This document shows, in pieces, positions 9,562 to 17,810 of a stretch of 64,000 bases of DNA (position 1 is its first letter; every line of letters starts with the position of its first letter). The DNA comes from an uncultured Cohaesibacter sp. Lineage in GTDB: Bacteria > Pseudomonadota > Alphaproteobacteria > Rhizobiales > Cohaesibacteraceae. The notes under the pieces are model-generated. The model was not told where the DNA came from. It saw only the letters and a program-made list of their open reading frames with translations, and did not search any database. The position numbers were made by a program, and so were the translations under genes. Location: positions 4,071,501 through 4,135,500 of the forward strand of contig NZ_OY762905.1 in the NCBI RefSeq assembly GCF_963666525.1, written 5' to 3'.

Positions 9562-10443
9562 ATGTCTTTTCGCGGTGTCTTTCCCTATCTCGTCTCACCG
9601 GTCACCCCTGACGGCGTGGTAATGAAGGGTGTTTTGACCGATCTGGTGGATCATCTCATTGATGCCGGGGTGCACGGGTTGACCCCGCTCGGCAGCACCG
9701 GTGAATTCGCCTATCTCTCGCAGGATCAGCGCAACGCAGTGGTTGATACCGTCATCAAGGCGGCAGGGGGCAGGGTGCCCGTCATCGCCGGGGTCGCCTC
9801 GACCTCGACGGCAGACGCCGTTGCCCAGACCCGCCACATGATCAATGCCGGAGCGGACGGCATTCTTGCCATTCTGGAAGCCTATTTCCCGGTGAATGAA
9901 GCGGGCGTCGAGAGCTATTTCACCGAAATCGCCAAGGCCGCCGAGGGCAGGCCGGTGGTGCTCTACACCAACCCGCAGTTCCAGCGCTCCGATCTGACGC
10001 TGCCGGTCATCGAACGGCTGAGCCATATCAAGAATATCCGCTACATCAAGGACGCCTCCACCAACACCGGTCGGTTGCTCTCCATCATCGAGCGCACCCG
10101 TGGCCGCATGGAGGTCTTTTCTGCCTCGGCCCATATTCCTGCCTGCGTCATGATGATTGGCGGTGTCGGCTGGATGGCCGGCCCGGCCTGCATCGTGCCA
10201 AAGCAGAGCATCGCCCTTTATGAGGCCGCCCAGAAGGGCGACTGGGAAAAGGCCATGGACCTGCAGCGACCACTCTGGCGGATCAACGAGATCTTCGCCA
10301 AATACTCCATTGCCGGCTGCATCAAGGCTGCGCTCGATCTGCAGGGCTTCAAGGTGGGCAACCCGGTTGCCCCGCAGATGCCTCTGGGCGAAAGTGCCCG
10401 TGCGGAAATCGCCGCCGTGTTGCGCGAGGTTGGCGCGCTCTGA
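9562..10443 (+). CDS. Dihydrodipicolinate synthase/N-acetylneuraminate lyase (DapA) family protein
   Basis: This 293-residue (beta/alpha)8 class I aldolase starts at the ATG at 9562, behind AAGAGGA. The family residues are visible: GSTGEF near the N-terminus, the catalytic Tyr in VLYTNP, and the Schiff-base Lys in YIKDAS. It lacks the context of lysine biosynthesis and sits last in the nucleoside operon. I read it as a catabolic 2-oxo-acid aldolase or hydratase of unknown substrate. Members of this family cannot be assigned a substrate from motifs alone. Confidence 0.88.
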   Translation: MSFRGVFPYLVSPVTPDGVVMKGVLTDLVDHLIDAGVHGLTPLGSTGEFAYLSQDQRNAVVDTVIKAAGGRVPVIAGVASTSTADAVAQTRHMINAGADGILAILEAYFPVNEAGVESYFTEIAKAAEGRPVVLYTNPQFQRSDLTLPVIERLSHIKNIRYIKDASTNTGRLLSIIERTRGRMEVFSASAHIPACVMMIGGVGWMAGPACIVPKQSIALYEAAQKGDWEKAMDLQRPLWRINEIFAKYSIAGCIKAALDLQGFKVGNPVAPQMPLGESARAEIAAVLREVGAL

Positions 10444-10830
10444 ACGGAGCGCCTCTCGCCGATTTGCTACGTCTGGCAAGGCCTGCAACCGATGAGCAAG
10501 CCGGTCTTCCGCTGGCCGCTTCCTGCAATCCGGCCATGCGGCATATCCCGTGACTGAAAGGCTGGAGCCCGGCAGCAGAATGGTCTATGCTCCCACCCGA
10601 TCAAATTGACTTGAATGCCTTCCTTGCTGGCGTGTCTTCCTGCCTCTGCGGGTCTTTCTGCCGGTTCGCTTCCCTTCTGGAGCGTACCCGCGCTCAGACC
10701 CGGATCACCGGATGTTCGATCATTGTCGTGAAGCCAATCCGCGGATCGGCCACAAGGCTACGCTCATGGGAGATGTTCATTTGCCCTTGCCCGCCCCTTC
10801 GGACGAGTGGATCAGAATGAAGAGAAAGAC
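10444..10830. other. Gene-free interval before the dehydrogenase gene
   Basis: The 387 bp hold no convincing gene. One 77-codon open frame has no family features and no good ribosome site. I found no strong terminator or clear -35/-10 pair, although a promoter for the dehydrogenase is likely because the distance is too long for simple readthrough. Confidence 0.5.
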
Positions 10831-11820
10831 ATGAACAGGAATAAACTGGTTGTTGTTGGCGTCGGTCACGTAGGGTCCTACGTGCTGGCAGATGCCATGA
10901 AGACGGGATTGTTTGCCGAAATCGGCGTCATCGATATTTTGCAGAACGTCGCCTACGGCGAGGCATTGGATCAGGCTCAGGCGACGGCCCTGACCTATAT
11001 GAACAATGTCGACGTCAAAGCTGGCGGCTATGAACAGTGCGCTGATGCAGACGTGATCGTCATCGCCGCTGGCGGCAGCGTTCTGCCCGACCCGGACAAC
11101 CCCAAGGCCGAACCTGACCGTACCCTGCTGACCAAGTCAAACTGCGAGGTCATCCGGCAGGTGATGACTGGGATTACCGAATATACCAAAGAGGCCATCG
11201 TCATCCTCATCACCAACCCGCTCGACACCATGGTCTATATCGCCGAAAACGAGTTCGGCTACCCCAAGGGGCGGGTGTTTGGCACGGGCACCATGCTGGA
11301 CTCTGCACGGCTGCGCAAGCTGATCGCAGATACCTATGCCATCGACCCCAAATCGGTTTCCGGCTACATGATGGGCGAGCACGGCAGTACGGCCTTTCCG
11401 GTGCTCAGCCACGTCAGCATTGGTGGCATTCCGTTTGCTGAAGTGGATGACTATCTTTCTGCCAGCAAGGACATCTCCAGCCCGGAACTGGTAAAGACCA
11501 GCATTGTCTCTGCAGCCTACGAGGTTCTGAACGGCAAGGGTTGGACCAACGCCGGTGTCGCTCAGGCCGCCATCACCATGGCCAAGGCGGTTTTGCTTGA
11601 CGAGCGCAGCATCTATCCGGCCTGCACCACCCTGCGCGGCCAATATGGCCACGACGGTGACGTTGCGCTGAGCATGCCGTGCATCATCGGTCGGGAAGGC
11701 ATCATCAAGCAGGTGCCGGTTTCGCTCAATGAATGGGAAAGCACGAAGCTTGATGAGTCGATAGCCTTCATCAAGGCAACCATGGTTGACGCCGGAACAG
11801 GCCCGCACAAGGCAAAGTGA
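10831..11820 (+). CDS. L-lactate/malate dehydrogenase family protein
   Basis: This 329-residue NAD-dependent 2-hydroxyacid dehydrogenase starts at the ATG behind GAAGAGAAAG. The nucleotide-binding GVGHVGSYV motif is at the N-terminus. The conserved ITNPLDTM, the substrate-binding Arg segment (TMLDSARLR) and the catalytic His in GEHGST follow. The pattern is closer to L-lactate or L-2-hydroxyisocaproate dehydrogenase than to malate dehydrogenase, but substrate choice is uncertain. It is co-directional with the nucleoside cluster; a metabolic link is possible but not shown. Confidence 0.88.
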   Translation: MNRNKLVVVGVGHVGSYVLADAMKTGLFAEIGVIDILQNVAYGEALDQAQATALTYMNNVDVKAGGYEQCADADVIVIAAGGSVLPDPDNPKAEPDRTLLTKSNCEVIRQVMTGITEYTKEAIVILITNPLDTMVYIAENEFGYPKGRVFGTGTMLDSARLRKLIADTYAIDPKSVSGYMMGEHGSTAFPVLSHVSIGGIPFAEVDDYLSASKDISSPELVKTSIVSAAYEVLNGKGWTNAGVAQAAITMAKAVLLDERSIYPACTTLRGQYGHDGDVALSMPCIIGREGIIKQVPVSLNEWESTKLDESIAFIKATMVDAGTGPHKAK

Positions 11821-11852
11821 GCCTCGGGACCCTTCGGTTTTCATGGAGAAAC

Positions 11853-11886
11853 AATGCGGGCTGACGGTCGTCGGTCCGCATTTTCT
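11853..11886 (+). terminator. Rho-independent terminator after the dehydrogenase gene
   Basis: AATGCGG pairs with CCGCATT, and CTGAC/GTCGG extends the stem with one wobble pair. TTTTCT follows. It begins 33 bp after the dehydrogenase stop. Confidence 0.75.
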
Positions 11887-11970
11887 ATGCCTGATGAGGG
11901 CTGATGTTCACGATAAGACCATGCGTCCGCGTATCCAGCGTATTCTGCCAACCCGACGAAGCCGGCAAAG

Positions 11971-12579
11971 CTAGTTGCTGGTGGCTTTGGAAGCCAGGTC
12001 CGTATGCTCTGCCAGTTCCTTACGCCAGCGCCCGGCTTCGAAGGCCTTCTCTGCCAGATGGGCCTTGCGTCGATGCTGATAGGAACGGGCGGCCTGACGG
12101 GTCAGGTAATAGAACAGCAGGGAAACGGCGACGCCTACAGGGACGGCACCAACTGCCATGATCTTGATGGTCGGCAGAATCGCGGAAAGCGACTGCGACA
12201 GCAGACCGTGCTTCAGGGCATGGATCTGGTGATGCAGGATCGGTTGGCCGAGGATCATGCACCCCGTGGAATAGGTGGCACTCCAGATGAAGGGGAACGA
12301 AAGCGGATTGCCCACAGCCGTTCCGACTGCCGCAGCGAGCATGTTGCCGCCGATTGCAAAGGCAATGGCCCAGGCGATGATGAAGTGAAATCCGAGAAAC
12401 GGCGTGAAAGAGGCAAACACCCCTGAGGCCACCCCGGCCGCGATGGCATAGGGAGAACCGGTCAGGCGCAGAACGCGCTTGATATAATACACACCCGATC
12501 GCTTCCAACTTCGACGTGGCCACAGGAAAACACGGACACGTTCAGCAAGTTTGGGTTTGTTCTTCCGACCAAAAATCAC
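11971..12579 (-). CDS. DUF2062 domain membrane protein
   Basis: This 202-residue protein starts at a GTG. It matches the DUF2062 family: a basic N-terminus, a segment with SPYAIAAGVASGVFASFTPFLGFH, then GGNMLAAAVGTAVGNPLSFPFIW. About three or four hydrophobic segments are visible, and the C-terminal tail is charged and probably cytoplasmic. The family is widespread in Proteobacteria with no settled function. It stands alone, convergent with the dehydrogenase. Confidence 0.85.
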   Translation of the reverse strand: MIFGRKNKPKLAERVRVFLWPRRSWKRSGVYYIKRVLRLTGSPYAIAAGVASGVFASFTPFLGFHFIIAWAIAFAIGGNMLAAAVGTAVGNPLSFPFIWSATYSTGCMILGQPILHHQIHALKHGLLSQSLSAILPTIKIMAVGAVPVGVAVSLLFYYLTRQAARSYQHRRKAHLAEKAFEAGRWRKELAEHTDLASKATSN

Positions 12580-13009
12580 GGTTTCACGTCTCTTTCTTCT
12601 TGTTTACAAAACCGAAGTGCCACTGGCGATGGGAGCTGCTCCTCACGATCCGTGAGGCACGTCTCTGCATAGCACAGAAAGTCACTATTTTCTTTTAAAA
12701 GACAAAAAATAATTTTGTTTTTTATGTCTCGGTTCCAAGAAGGGACACACTATATCAAACGATATAGGACCTGTTGTCTCTCCAGAAAAGGGCCTTTTCA
12801 AGGCCATCACCTTGGAAGTTCCTCCGCCTTAGGGTTTAAGCCCCATTTGGAATGCTTGCAATCTCTTTTACGGTAGTCTGCGCCAAATGGTGAATATTTC
12901 TGGATTGCTTCTGATATCACCGGCCAGAAAGGCGGAAAAGTAGGTAATCGAAGCATGAGATTTCAGTTTCTGTTATAAGTGACGACATACAAGATCAGGT
13001 GAAAACAGT
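12580..13009. other. A+T-rich intergenic region with two hairpins
   Basis: No coding frame is convincing. CTATATC-AAAC-GATATAG (12750-12767) and GGCCTT-TTC-AAGGCC (12791-12805) are perfect inverted repeats. The region lies between divergent genes, so it should contain both promoters. The hairpins could be operators or part of a small RNA; nothing decides between these. Confidence 0.4.
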
Positions 13010-13603
13010 TTGGATTATTTCAATAAAGGAGAGGGTGAGAAGCAGGCCGCTTTTGCGGCGAAAAGAGATCTGCTCTTCCGCCCATTCGTGCGCTTTCTTG
13101 CCGCCAAAGGTGTGACTCCGACGATGCTCAGTTTCGTTGGCGGCCTGTTCGCGATCTTCGCCGTCGCCATGCCCGCCGATTATTGGAATCTCGCTGCTGC
13201 GGGATTTGTGCTCTACGTCCTCATGGATGGACTGGATGGGCCGCTGGCCCGTCTGACCCGTGAAGACAGTGCGGGAGGATCGTTGGTTGACATTTTTACC
13301 GACCAGTTTGGCGTGGTGCTGGTCGCCCTCGGGGCCATCTTCTGGCTTGATGCCGACATACTGGCCAACATCCTGTTTGCCTTCTTCTACGGCCACACCG
13401 TCTATCTGATGGTCATCTGCAATCTCATCGGGGCTCAGATGCCCTTTATCCTGCGGGTCAAGTATCTCTATTTCATCATCTATATCGTGGCGCTCTACGT
13501 TCAGAGCAGCCTGCTGATCAACGTCTTCGCCGTGCTGTTTCTGGCCTACTATCTGTTCTATTTCTTTGCCCTTTTCCGGCGGGTCTTCAAAGGCATGCGA
13601 TGA
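13010..13603 (+). CDS. CDP-alcohol phosphatidyltransferase family membrane protein
   Basis: This 197-residue protein starts at a TTG with AGGTGA 7 nt upstream. It carries the complete family motif D-x2-DG-x2-AR-x8-G-x3-D-x3-D (Asp73, Asp76-Gly77, Ala80-Arg81, Gly90, Asp94, Asp98). Several hydrophobic helices surround it. Such enzymes transfer a phosphoalcohol from a CDP-activated donor at the inner membrane, usually in phospholipid synthesis. The substrates are not known here. A PHP-type phosphoesterase follows on the same strand, suggesting a shared pathway. Confidence 0.85.
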   Translation: MDYFNKGEGEKQAAFAAKRDLLFRPFVRFLAAKGVTPTMLSFVGGLFAIFAVAMPADYWNLAAAGFVLYVLMDGLDGPLARLTREDSAGGSLVDIFTDQFGVVLVALGAIFWLDADILANILFAFFYGHTVYLMVICNLIGAQMPFILRVKYLYFIIYIVALYVQSSLLINVFAVLFLAYYLFYFFALFRRVFKGMR

Positions 13604-13807
13604 CAAGGGACCGGGGCACCACTGCGTGCCGCGCGAAAAGTCTGGTATCTGGCGAGCGCTTTTGCTAGAATTGTTCAACGAAGCAGGCAGACAGGCAGGT
13701 CGCCGCTGTACGACCGAGCAGCCACATGGCCGTGCTGGCCGAACAGTATGCTTCCTGCAAGACCGTCACCGCATCAAGGGCATGCATGAGGAGAGGAGCC
13801 GCCTTGA

Positions 13808-14692
13808 ATGGGCGTATATGAGCCAGACAGCCCGGTCGTTATCGACACGCATTTTCATGCCAATGTCTTTCGGCGCAATCATGCACGGCGCAGACGGATC
13901 GCTTCCCATCTTGCTCAGCGTGTGAGGCATCTTCACGGCCTGTGCTCGACCGAACATGCCTACAAGAAGCCGCTGGAGGCCTATGATTTCCTGTGCGACA
14001 TGGCCCGTCATCACGGCCTGTCGCTGCATGTGGTGCCGGGTGTCGAGAATATTTCGCGGGAAGGGGTCGAGGTGATCCAGTTGTGTCCGAGCCGTCAGGC
14101 GCTCGTGCATGCTCTGGAAGAATTCCCGGCTTTCTCGTGGTCCATCCATGACGCGATCACCATGCAGTCCGACGAGTGCATCACCATTCTTCCGCATCCC
14201 TTCTCGCCAAGCACCACGGGCATTGTCACCGGTCTGGGTCTGGAAAAGGCCTGCGCGCTGTTGCCCCATTTCGACTATATCGAAATGTCGAACGGCTCAT
14301 TTCTTGAAGTGCCCCTCGACGCGCTGCCCAGAACGAAGTTCAAGGATCAGCTTGAAAAGACAGCCCGCTTCCCGGAAGCGCTGGTGCCTGCCGGAGTGGG
14401 GCGCAGTTTCGGCTCCGATGCCCACCGTCCTCGCGACATCAATCTCTTCAGTGCCATACAGAAGAGCCAAGACGAGAGCTTCTTCGATGCGCTGACAAGG
14501 CGCCAGACCCTGAGACCGATCATGCGCACCATCGCCGACTTCAGGGCCGTCGGAAAAATTTCACGCGGACTGCTGACCTCAAGCATCGAGTATATGCAGA
14601 AGCAGGACTACAAGCTGCTGTATCCGCAAAGTCAAAACCCCGACAGGCTCAAGTCGCTGACCCGAAGCGCAAGAATGCTTTTTATTGATTGA
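13808..14692 (+). CDS. PHP-domain metal-dependent phosphoesterase-like protein
   Basis: This 294-residue protein starts behind GAGGAGAGGAG. It shows the PHP metal-binding pattern: D-x-H-x-H near residues 13-17 (DTHFHAN), CSTEHAY, a mid GVEN Glu, an ILPHPF His and a late GSDAHRP. These residues normally bind two or three metal ions for phosphate ester or pyrophosphate hydrolysis. It follows the CDP-alcohol phosphatidyltransferase gene by 204 bp on the same strand. The substrate is unknown. Confidence 0.82.
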   Translation: MGVYEPDSPVVIDTHFHANVFRRNHARRRRIASHLAQRVRHLHGLCSTEHAYKKPLEAYDFLCDMARHHGLSLHVVPGVENISREGVEVIQLCPSRQALVHALEEFPAFSWSIHDAITMQSDECITILPHPFSPSTTGIVTGLGLEKACALLPHFDYIEMSNGSFLEVPLDALPRTKFKDQLEKTARFPEALVPAGVGRSFGSDAHRPRDINLFSAIQKSQDESFFDALTRRQTLRPIMRTIADFRAVGKISRGLLTSSIEYMQKQDYKLLYPQSQNPDRLKSLTRSARMLFID

Positions 14693-14725
14693 ACCTGTCT
14701 GCCCGCGAACAGGTCACTTGAATGC

Positions 14726-14760
14726 AAAAGGCCCGGCAGGATCACTGCCGGGCCTTTTCT
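14726..14760. terminator. Strong bidirectional terminator
   Basis: A perfect 14-bp stem (AAAAGGCCCGGCAG paired with CTGCCGGGCCTTTT) has a 5-nt loop and T-runs at both ends. It sits between the convergent PHP-protein and sugar-binding protein genes and should end both transcripts. Confidence 0.93.
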
Positions 14761-14801
14761 GTTACTTTGTCGCATCAGGGGAAAGACTCCCCGGCGCCAG
14801 A

Positions 14802-16085
14802 CTATTTTTTCAGGTCTTCCAGAATTTCGGCCATGCCGTCATGGATTTCAACGGCGGCCTCTTCTGCACTCATTTCGCCGTAAGCGAACATTTCAAGCGC
14901 ATCGCCATAGACTTCGATGATCTTCGGATGATCGAAGAAAGCGGAAATGGCCGGACCGGTGGAGTCCAGAACAAGCTGGTGAGCCTTCAGCAGAACCGGT
15001 TCGATGGCACCCTTTTCCATCAGATAGTTGAGCGCAACCTTGGAGGCTGGAATGCCGCGGGTCGTGCCAAGGATCTCGGCAGCGCCGGTATCGTTGAGCA
15101 GGCAGTTCATGACTTCAGCGGCAGCCTGCGGGTTCTTCGAGTGCTTGGAGATCGAGAACAGCATGGAAGGTTTGCGGAACACACCGTCGTTGGTCGCATC
15201 GGCATTCTTCAGGATCGGGGTCGGAACCAGGTTCTGACCTTCCTTCAGAGGATCTGCGATCTTGTGATAGGTGGTATCCCACTGATAGGTGCCGGCGATA
15301 TGGCCGTCAGCCCACTTCGGGTTTTCGTGCAGCGGCATGTTCCCGCCGGCTGCAGCAACGGTCTTCCACGGAACGATCACGCCATTGTCAGCAAAGCGGC
15401 CATACATTTCGAGGCCCGCCTTGAAATCCTCGACCGAATAGTTGAGATCGAGAGTGTCCGGGTCGATCATGGTCTTGCCGGTCTTTTGCGTCAGATAGGC
15501 CATGATCAGGCCACGCGCATCAAGGCCCTTGGACTCAAGTCCCGTTGCTTCATAAGGATAGTAGTCGTCGCCGAGTTTTTCCTTGAAAACTTTCGCTGCT
15601 GCTTCCAGTTCATCCCAGCTTGTCGGCAGGGCAACTCCGGCCTTTTCGAAGGTGGTCGTGTTGAACCATGGCACGCGACCGGTAATGGAAAGCGGCAGAC
15701 CCTGAAGCTTGCCAGCAACAGTGGTGGAGGCCAGTTCGGTGTCAGACCACTGGGTGAGGTCGATGACGTCCTTGAAAGTGTTCAGATCGGCAAAGCCGTT
15801 GCCGTCCTTGGAGAACAGCGGCAGCCATGGCCAGTTGATCTGCATGATGTCGGCTTCGGTGCCACCAGCCAACTGGGTGGTCACCTTGGTCAGATGTCCG
15901 TTCCATGATGTGAATTCCGGCGCGATGGTGTGGCCAAGCTTGTCACCGCAGTAGGTCAGGGCCTTCTGGGTTGCTTCGTGGCGGCTGTTGCCACCCCACC
16001 AGGACATGCGCAGATCTGCAGCATTGGCAACCGAAAGACTGGTGGCGGCCATCAGCGCGGCCAAAATCGTCTTCTTGAATTTCAC
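14802..16085 (-). CDS. ABC sugar solute-binding protein, resembles oligogalacturonide-binding TogB
   Basis: I place the start at a GTG at 16085 behind AAGGGAGGG; this gives 427 residues with a signal peptide ending near NA-ADL. The mature protein is a family 1 sugar-binding protein. The opening LRMSWWGGNSRHEATQKAL and the segment SWNGHLTKVTTQLAGGTEAD strongly recall TogB. No permease or ATPase gene is adjacent, so it is an orphan receptor that must share a membrane complex encoded elsewhere or serve in sensing. The ligand is inferred. Confidence 0.85.
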   Translation of the reverse strand: MKFKKTILAALMAATSLSVANAADLRMSWWGGNSRHEATQKALTYCGDKLGHTIAPEFTSWNGHLTKVTTQLAGGTEADIMQINWPWLPLFSKDGNGFADLNTFKDVIDLTQWSDTELASTTVAGKLQGLPLSITGRVPWFNTTTFEKAGVALPTSWDELEAAAKVFKEKLGDDYYPYEATGLESKGLDARGLIMAYLTQKTGKTMIDPDTLDLNYSVEDFKAGLEMYGRFADNGVIVPWKTVAAAGGNMPLHENPKWADGHIAGTYQWDTTYHKIADPLKEGQNLVPTPILKNADATNDGVFRKPSMLFSISKHSKNPQAAAEVMNCLLNDTGAAEILGTTRGIPASKVALNYLMEKGAIEPVLLKAHQLVLDSTGPAISAFFDHPKIIEVYGDALEMFAYGEMSAEEAAVEIHDGMAEILEDLKK

Positions 16086-17006
16086 AGGACCCTCCCTTGG
16101 GTAAACAGTCATATGTGTTTGGTGCGCCTGCAAGCTGTCAGACCGGACGGGCTAATGCCGGCGCGAACGAATTGAAATTCTTTGTCTTATGGATGACGTG
16201 AAACCGCCAGTCATGCCCTATCCTCCTGATAGGCAACCCGACTGCCTCTCCTCAAGAGCATGCCCGGAAGTGACCGAAACCCTGTCACCTGACATGCTAT
16301 ACCCGCCATTCATTTCCTCGGACCGGCTGTGAGACCAGGCTCCAGCCCTTATTCAAATTCTTGAAAATATTATACAAAAGATACGGCTGATGAACATGGA
16401 TGAACCTGTAATTTCGGAGCCGTGAAATTCTACGATTCTGTCCATGACTATCAGGTCGATCCGCTCAAAAATACCCTCGACAGGGCAATGAGCACTCAAG
16501 GGAAGCCCTTACCTTCGCTTTTCTGCAATGGCTACGCTGGGGTAGATCAAGCCATATTCCAACGGCTCTGCTGCCGCAAATATGGAGTATTGCGTGAGAG
16601 GCGTGTTTCGCACCTCTTGAGAATAGATAAAAAAAAGCGTCACTGTGAACAGCGACGCTTCAAGTTGTCAGTAGCACCGAGCTACATGAAAATTGTGAAA
16701 GCCTGGGGACGTTGGCATTCAGTTTTATTTATTTCAAAAACCTATGCTTTTGTTGTTGAAGCCATTATGGAAAAGGCGATGACCTCTTCACATCGTTGCT
16801 GGCTCTTTTGTTGCTTTTACTGAGCTGTCCTCAGGTTATTGTCTGTATATGTGGGCCGCCGGACAGGATTTGCGTGATCTGGATGGCCGTAAAAGGCTTC
16901 CTGCAATTGTCTCTGTCTCATGCCCTTTCTTCGTGTTTGCGTTTTCGACCGGGTTTCAATCAGTCATTCGGATTGGAAAATCTGTGGTTAAACGGATGTT
17001 CCGGTA
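16086..17006. other. Long gene-free interval between binding-protein gene and luxI
   Basis: About 920 bp contain no gene I can support. A 133-codon plus-strand frame has atypical Cys/Trp/Lys-rich content and no family features. The left part should hold the binding-protein promoter. The only clear element is the hairpin at 16629-16662. The rest could be decayed sequence or a small RNA. Confidence 0.5.
16629..16662 (-). terminator. Rho-independent terminator downstream of luxI
   Basis: On the minus strand GAAGCGTCGCTG pairs with CAGTGACGCTT around a TTCA loop (one mismatch), followed by a run of eight T. It lies about 350 bp after the luxI stop. The long 3' region between them suggests an extended untranslated end or an unrecognised small transcript. 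Confidence 0.8.
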
Positions 17007-17675
17007 TCAAGCAGCAAGATCTATCGGGTCCGGATGGCGGCCGTTTTTGTGATAAAGCGTAGATGAGATGCCAAGCTTGGATTGCATCCGGCTCAACACA
17101 GCATCGGAGACCTCGAACATGCCGCAGCAGACCGGGCGTTTTCCGTAGCCATCCGCGCGGCCCAATTCATGGACATCAACGCCGGCACGGCGATAGATCA
17201 GCTTCATCTGCGGCTCGTAGTTGGAAATCATGGTGTGAATGCCATGATCGAGCGCACATTCGCACAGAGCCAGGAACATCAGACTGAAGGCCCGGCCCGG
17301 GTCGACGCTGGGATAGTCGCGAGCCAGAGCATCCTGATCGATACACATCCGGGTGCCTTCCCAGATGCCTGGTGCGGACAGGGAAAGCTCAACGGGGAAC
17401 GTCCGGCGGAAGACATCATAAAGCAGGGTCGGGCCGGTTGTTGGCATCAGACGCATCGAGCCATAAAGCACCGTGCGCTCTTCGTCGCACCATACCAGAT
17501 AGACAGGCATCTTCTCGTCATAGAAATCACGTTCACGGCCATTTTCGACTGACACATCCCACTCGAGCTGGTCGGCGAAAACCTCCTTGCGGAGTTTGAA
17601 CATGCGATCCATCAAAACTGGATATTTGTGATATTCATGGGCTTGTAGTGTCACAAACATCTTCTTTTGCTCCAT
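17007..17675 (-). CDS. luxI: Acyl-homoserine lactone synthase (LuxI family)
   Basis: This protein of up to 222 residues should make an N-acyl-homoserine lactone from S-adenosylmethionine and an acyl carrier. The invariant LuxI residues are present: Arg in LRKEVF, Trp in LEWDV, Asp-Asp/Glu in FYDEKMPVYLV, Arg in GSMRLMPTTGPTLL, and the Glu-Arg pair in WEGTRMCID. The ATG at 17660 (Met6) has GGAG 9 nt upstream and may be the true start; the ATG at 17675 has no good ribosome site. It follows luxR on the same strand, 135 bp away, with tandem repeats in that gap. Confidence 0.94.
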   Translation of the reverse strand: MEQKKMFVTLQAHEYHKYPVLMDRMFKLRKEVFADQLEWDVSVENGRERDFYDEKMPVYLVWCDEERTVLYGSMRLMPTTGPTLLYDVFRRTFPVELSLSAPGIWEGTRMCIDQDALARDYPSVDPGRAFSLMFLALCECALDHGIHTMISNYEPQMKLIYRRAGVDVHELGRADGYGKRPVCCGMFEVSDAVLSRMQSKLGISSTLYHKNGRHPDPIDLAA

Positions 17676-17723
17676 CGGTAAAACTGATGAAGCTACAATG
17701 TTTCAAAAAGCCCGGGTTGAAAA

Positions 17724-17751
17724 TTCGCATAAATGGGTTCGCACAAATGTG
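17724..17751 (-). promoter_or_regulatory. Tandem 14-bp direct repeat upstream of luxI
   Basis: TTCGCATAAATGGG is followed directly by TTCGCACAAATGTG (12 of 14 identical). Read on the luxI strand, the copies give CATTTATGCGAA and CATTTGTGCGAA, 49-76 bp before the first luxI ATG. The same CAT-A/T-TGTGCGA core forms the palindrome upstream of luxR at 18608. This makes it a candidate LuxR-binding element. Confidence 0.55.
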
Positions 17752-17810
17752 GTATTGCACGTTGCGAGGACAAGCTCTGTCGAGGGGGGAAGTGGCGTGG
17801 CGGAGTGTGT

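Noticed and set aside
10600-10650. Sigma-54-like promoter before the dehydrogenase gene
   Set aside because: The GG and GC elements do not match the consensus or spacing well enough.
16422-16823. 133-codon plus-strand frame in the luxI downstream region
   Set aside because: It has no ribosome site, odd composition, and runs through the luxI terminator hairpin.
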